Shown piece by piece: positions 63,851 through 64,000 of a DNA stretch of 64,000 bases. The position numbers and the translations under genes were made by a program. Source of the DNA: Galaxea fascicularis (lineage: Eukaryota > Cnidaria > Anthozoa > Scleractinia > Euphylliidae); the NCBI GenBank assembly GCA_948470475.1, contig OX419347.1:16218175-16282174 (forward strand), written 5' to 3'. Every line of letters starts with the position of its first letter. Within the stretch, counting starts at the first letter, position 1. The notes under the pieces are model-generated. The model saw nothing but the letters and a program-made list of their open reading frames with translations. It ran no database searches and was not told where the DNA came from.

Positions 63851-64000
63851 CTACAAAGAATAAGAGGATAAAACATTTTAGCGTAAAACTTAGTTTCAGC
63901 TACAAAAATATAAAAAACATTTCATGCGTTGCTGAGGAATAAAGTTGATGATAGAAAAGACTGATTTGAATCATTTTTCTCCACGCAATTTTTGTGTAAG

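Overview
The window is eukaryotic and animal-like. It holds spliced minus-strand exons with GT/AG borders, a LINE, several MITEs and a very large satellite array. The multi-discoidin extracellular gene, the Tx1/L1-type LINE and the many foldback elements fit an anthozoan cnidarian, probably a coral. That assignment is inference; no single marker proves it.

One gene dominates. It runs on the minus strand from beyond position 64000 to beyond position 1, so both ends are missing. I place 31 exons. Thirty encode thirteen F5/8 type C (discoidin) domains in tandem (the first only its C-terminal half), and the thirty-first (1-217) is the start of a different, probably extracellular, domain. Every domain ends in an exon of exactly 142 nt, domains are separated by phase-1 introns, and all 31 exons join in frame, giving about 1,980 codons. 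The exons look intact, so the gene is probably functional: a large secreted or membrane-anchored adhesion or matrix protein.

Two introns are inflated. The intron between domains 4 and 5 (15642-51979) holds a 34.7 kb array of about 196 head-to-tail copies of a 177 bp satellite (about 17,040-51,771). The unit length is almost perfectly kept, and diagnostic variants recur at offsets of 9, 19 and 25 units. The intron inside domain 4 (52437-59726) holds a 295 bp MITE with a 7-bp target duplication and a nearly full-length L1/Tx1-type LINE (about 53,808-59,530). The LINE ORF2 is itself interrupted by a 396 bp PIF/Harbinger-like MITE.

Smaller items are foldback elements at 2549-2663 and 3078-3181, a long (AAT)n hairpin at 3381-3498, a 15-bp-type tandem repeat near 3540, a tetranucleotide tract at 60481-60958, and a short plus-strand two-exon gene fragment at 16090-16348 beside the satellite. 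I see no tRNA, rRNA, CRISPR or prokaryotic feature.
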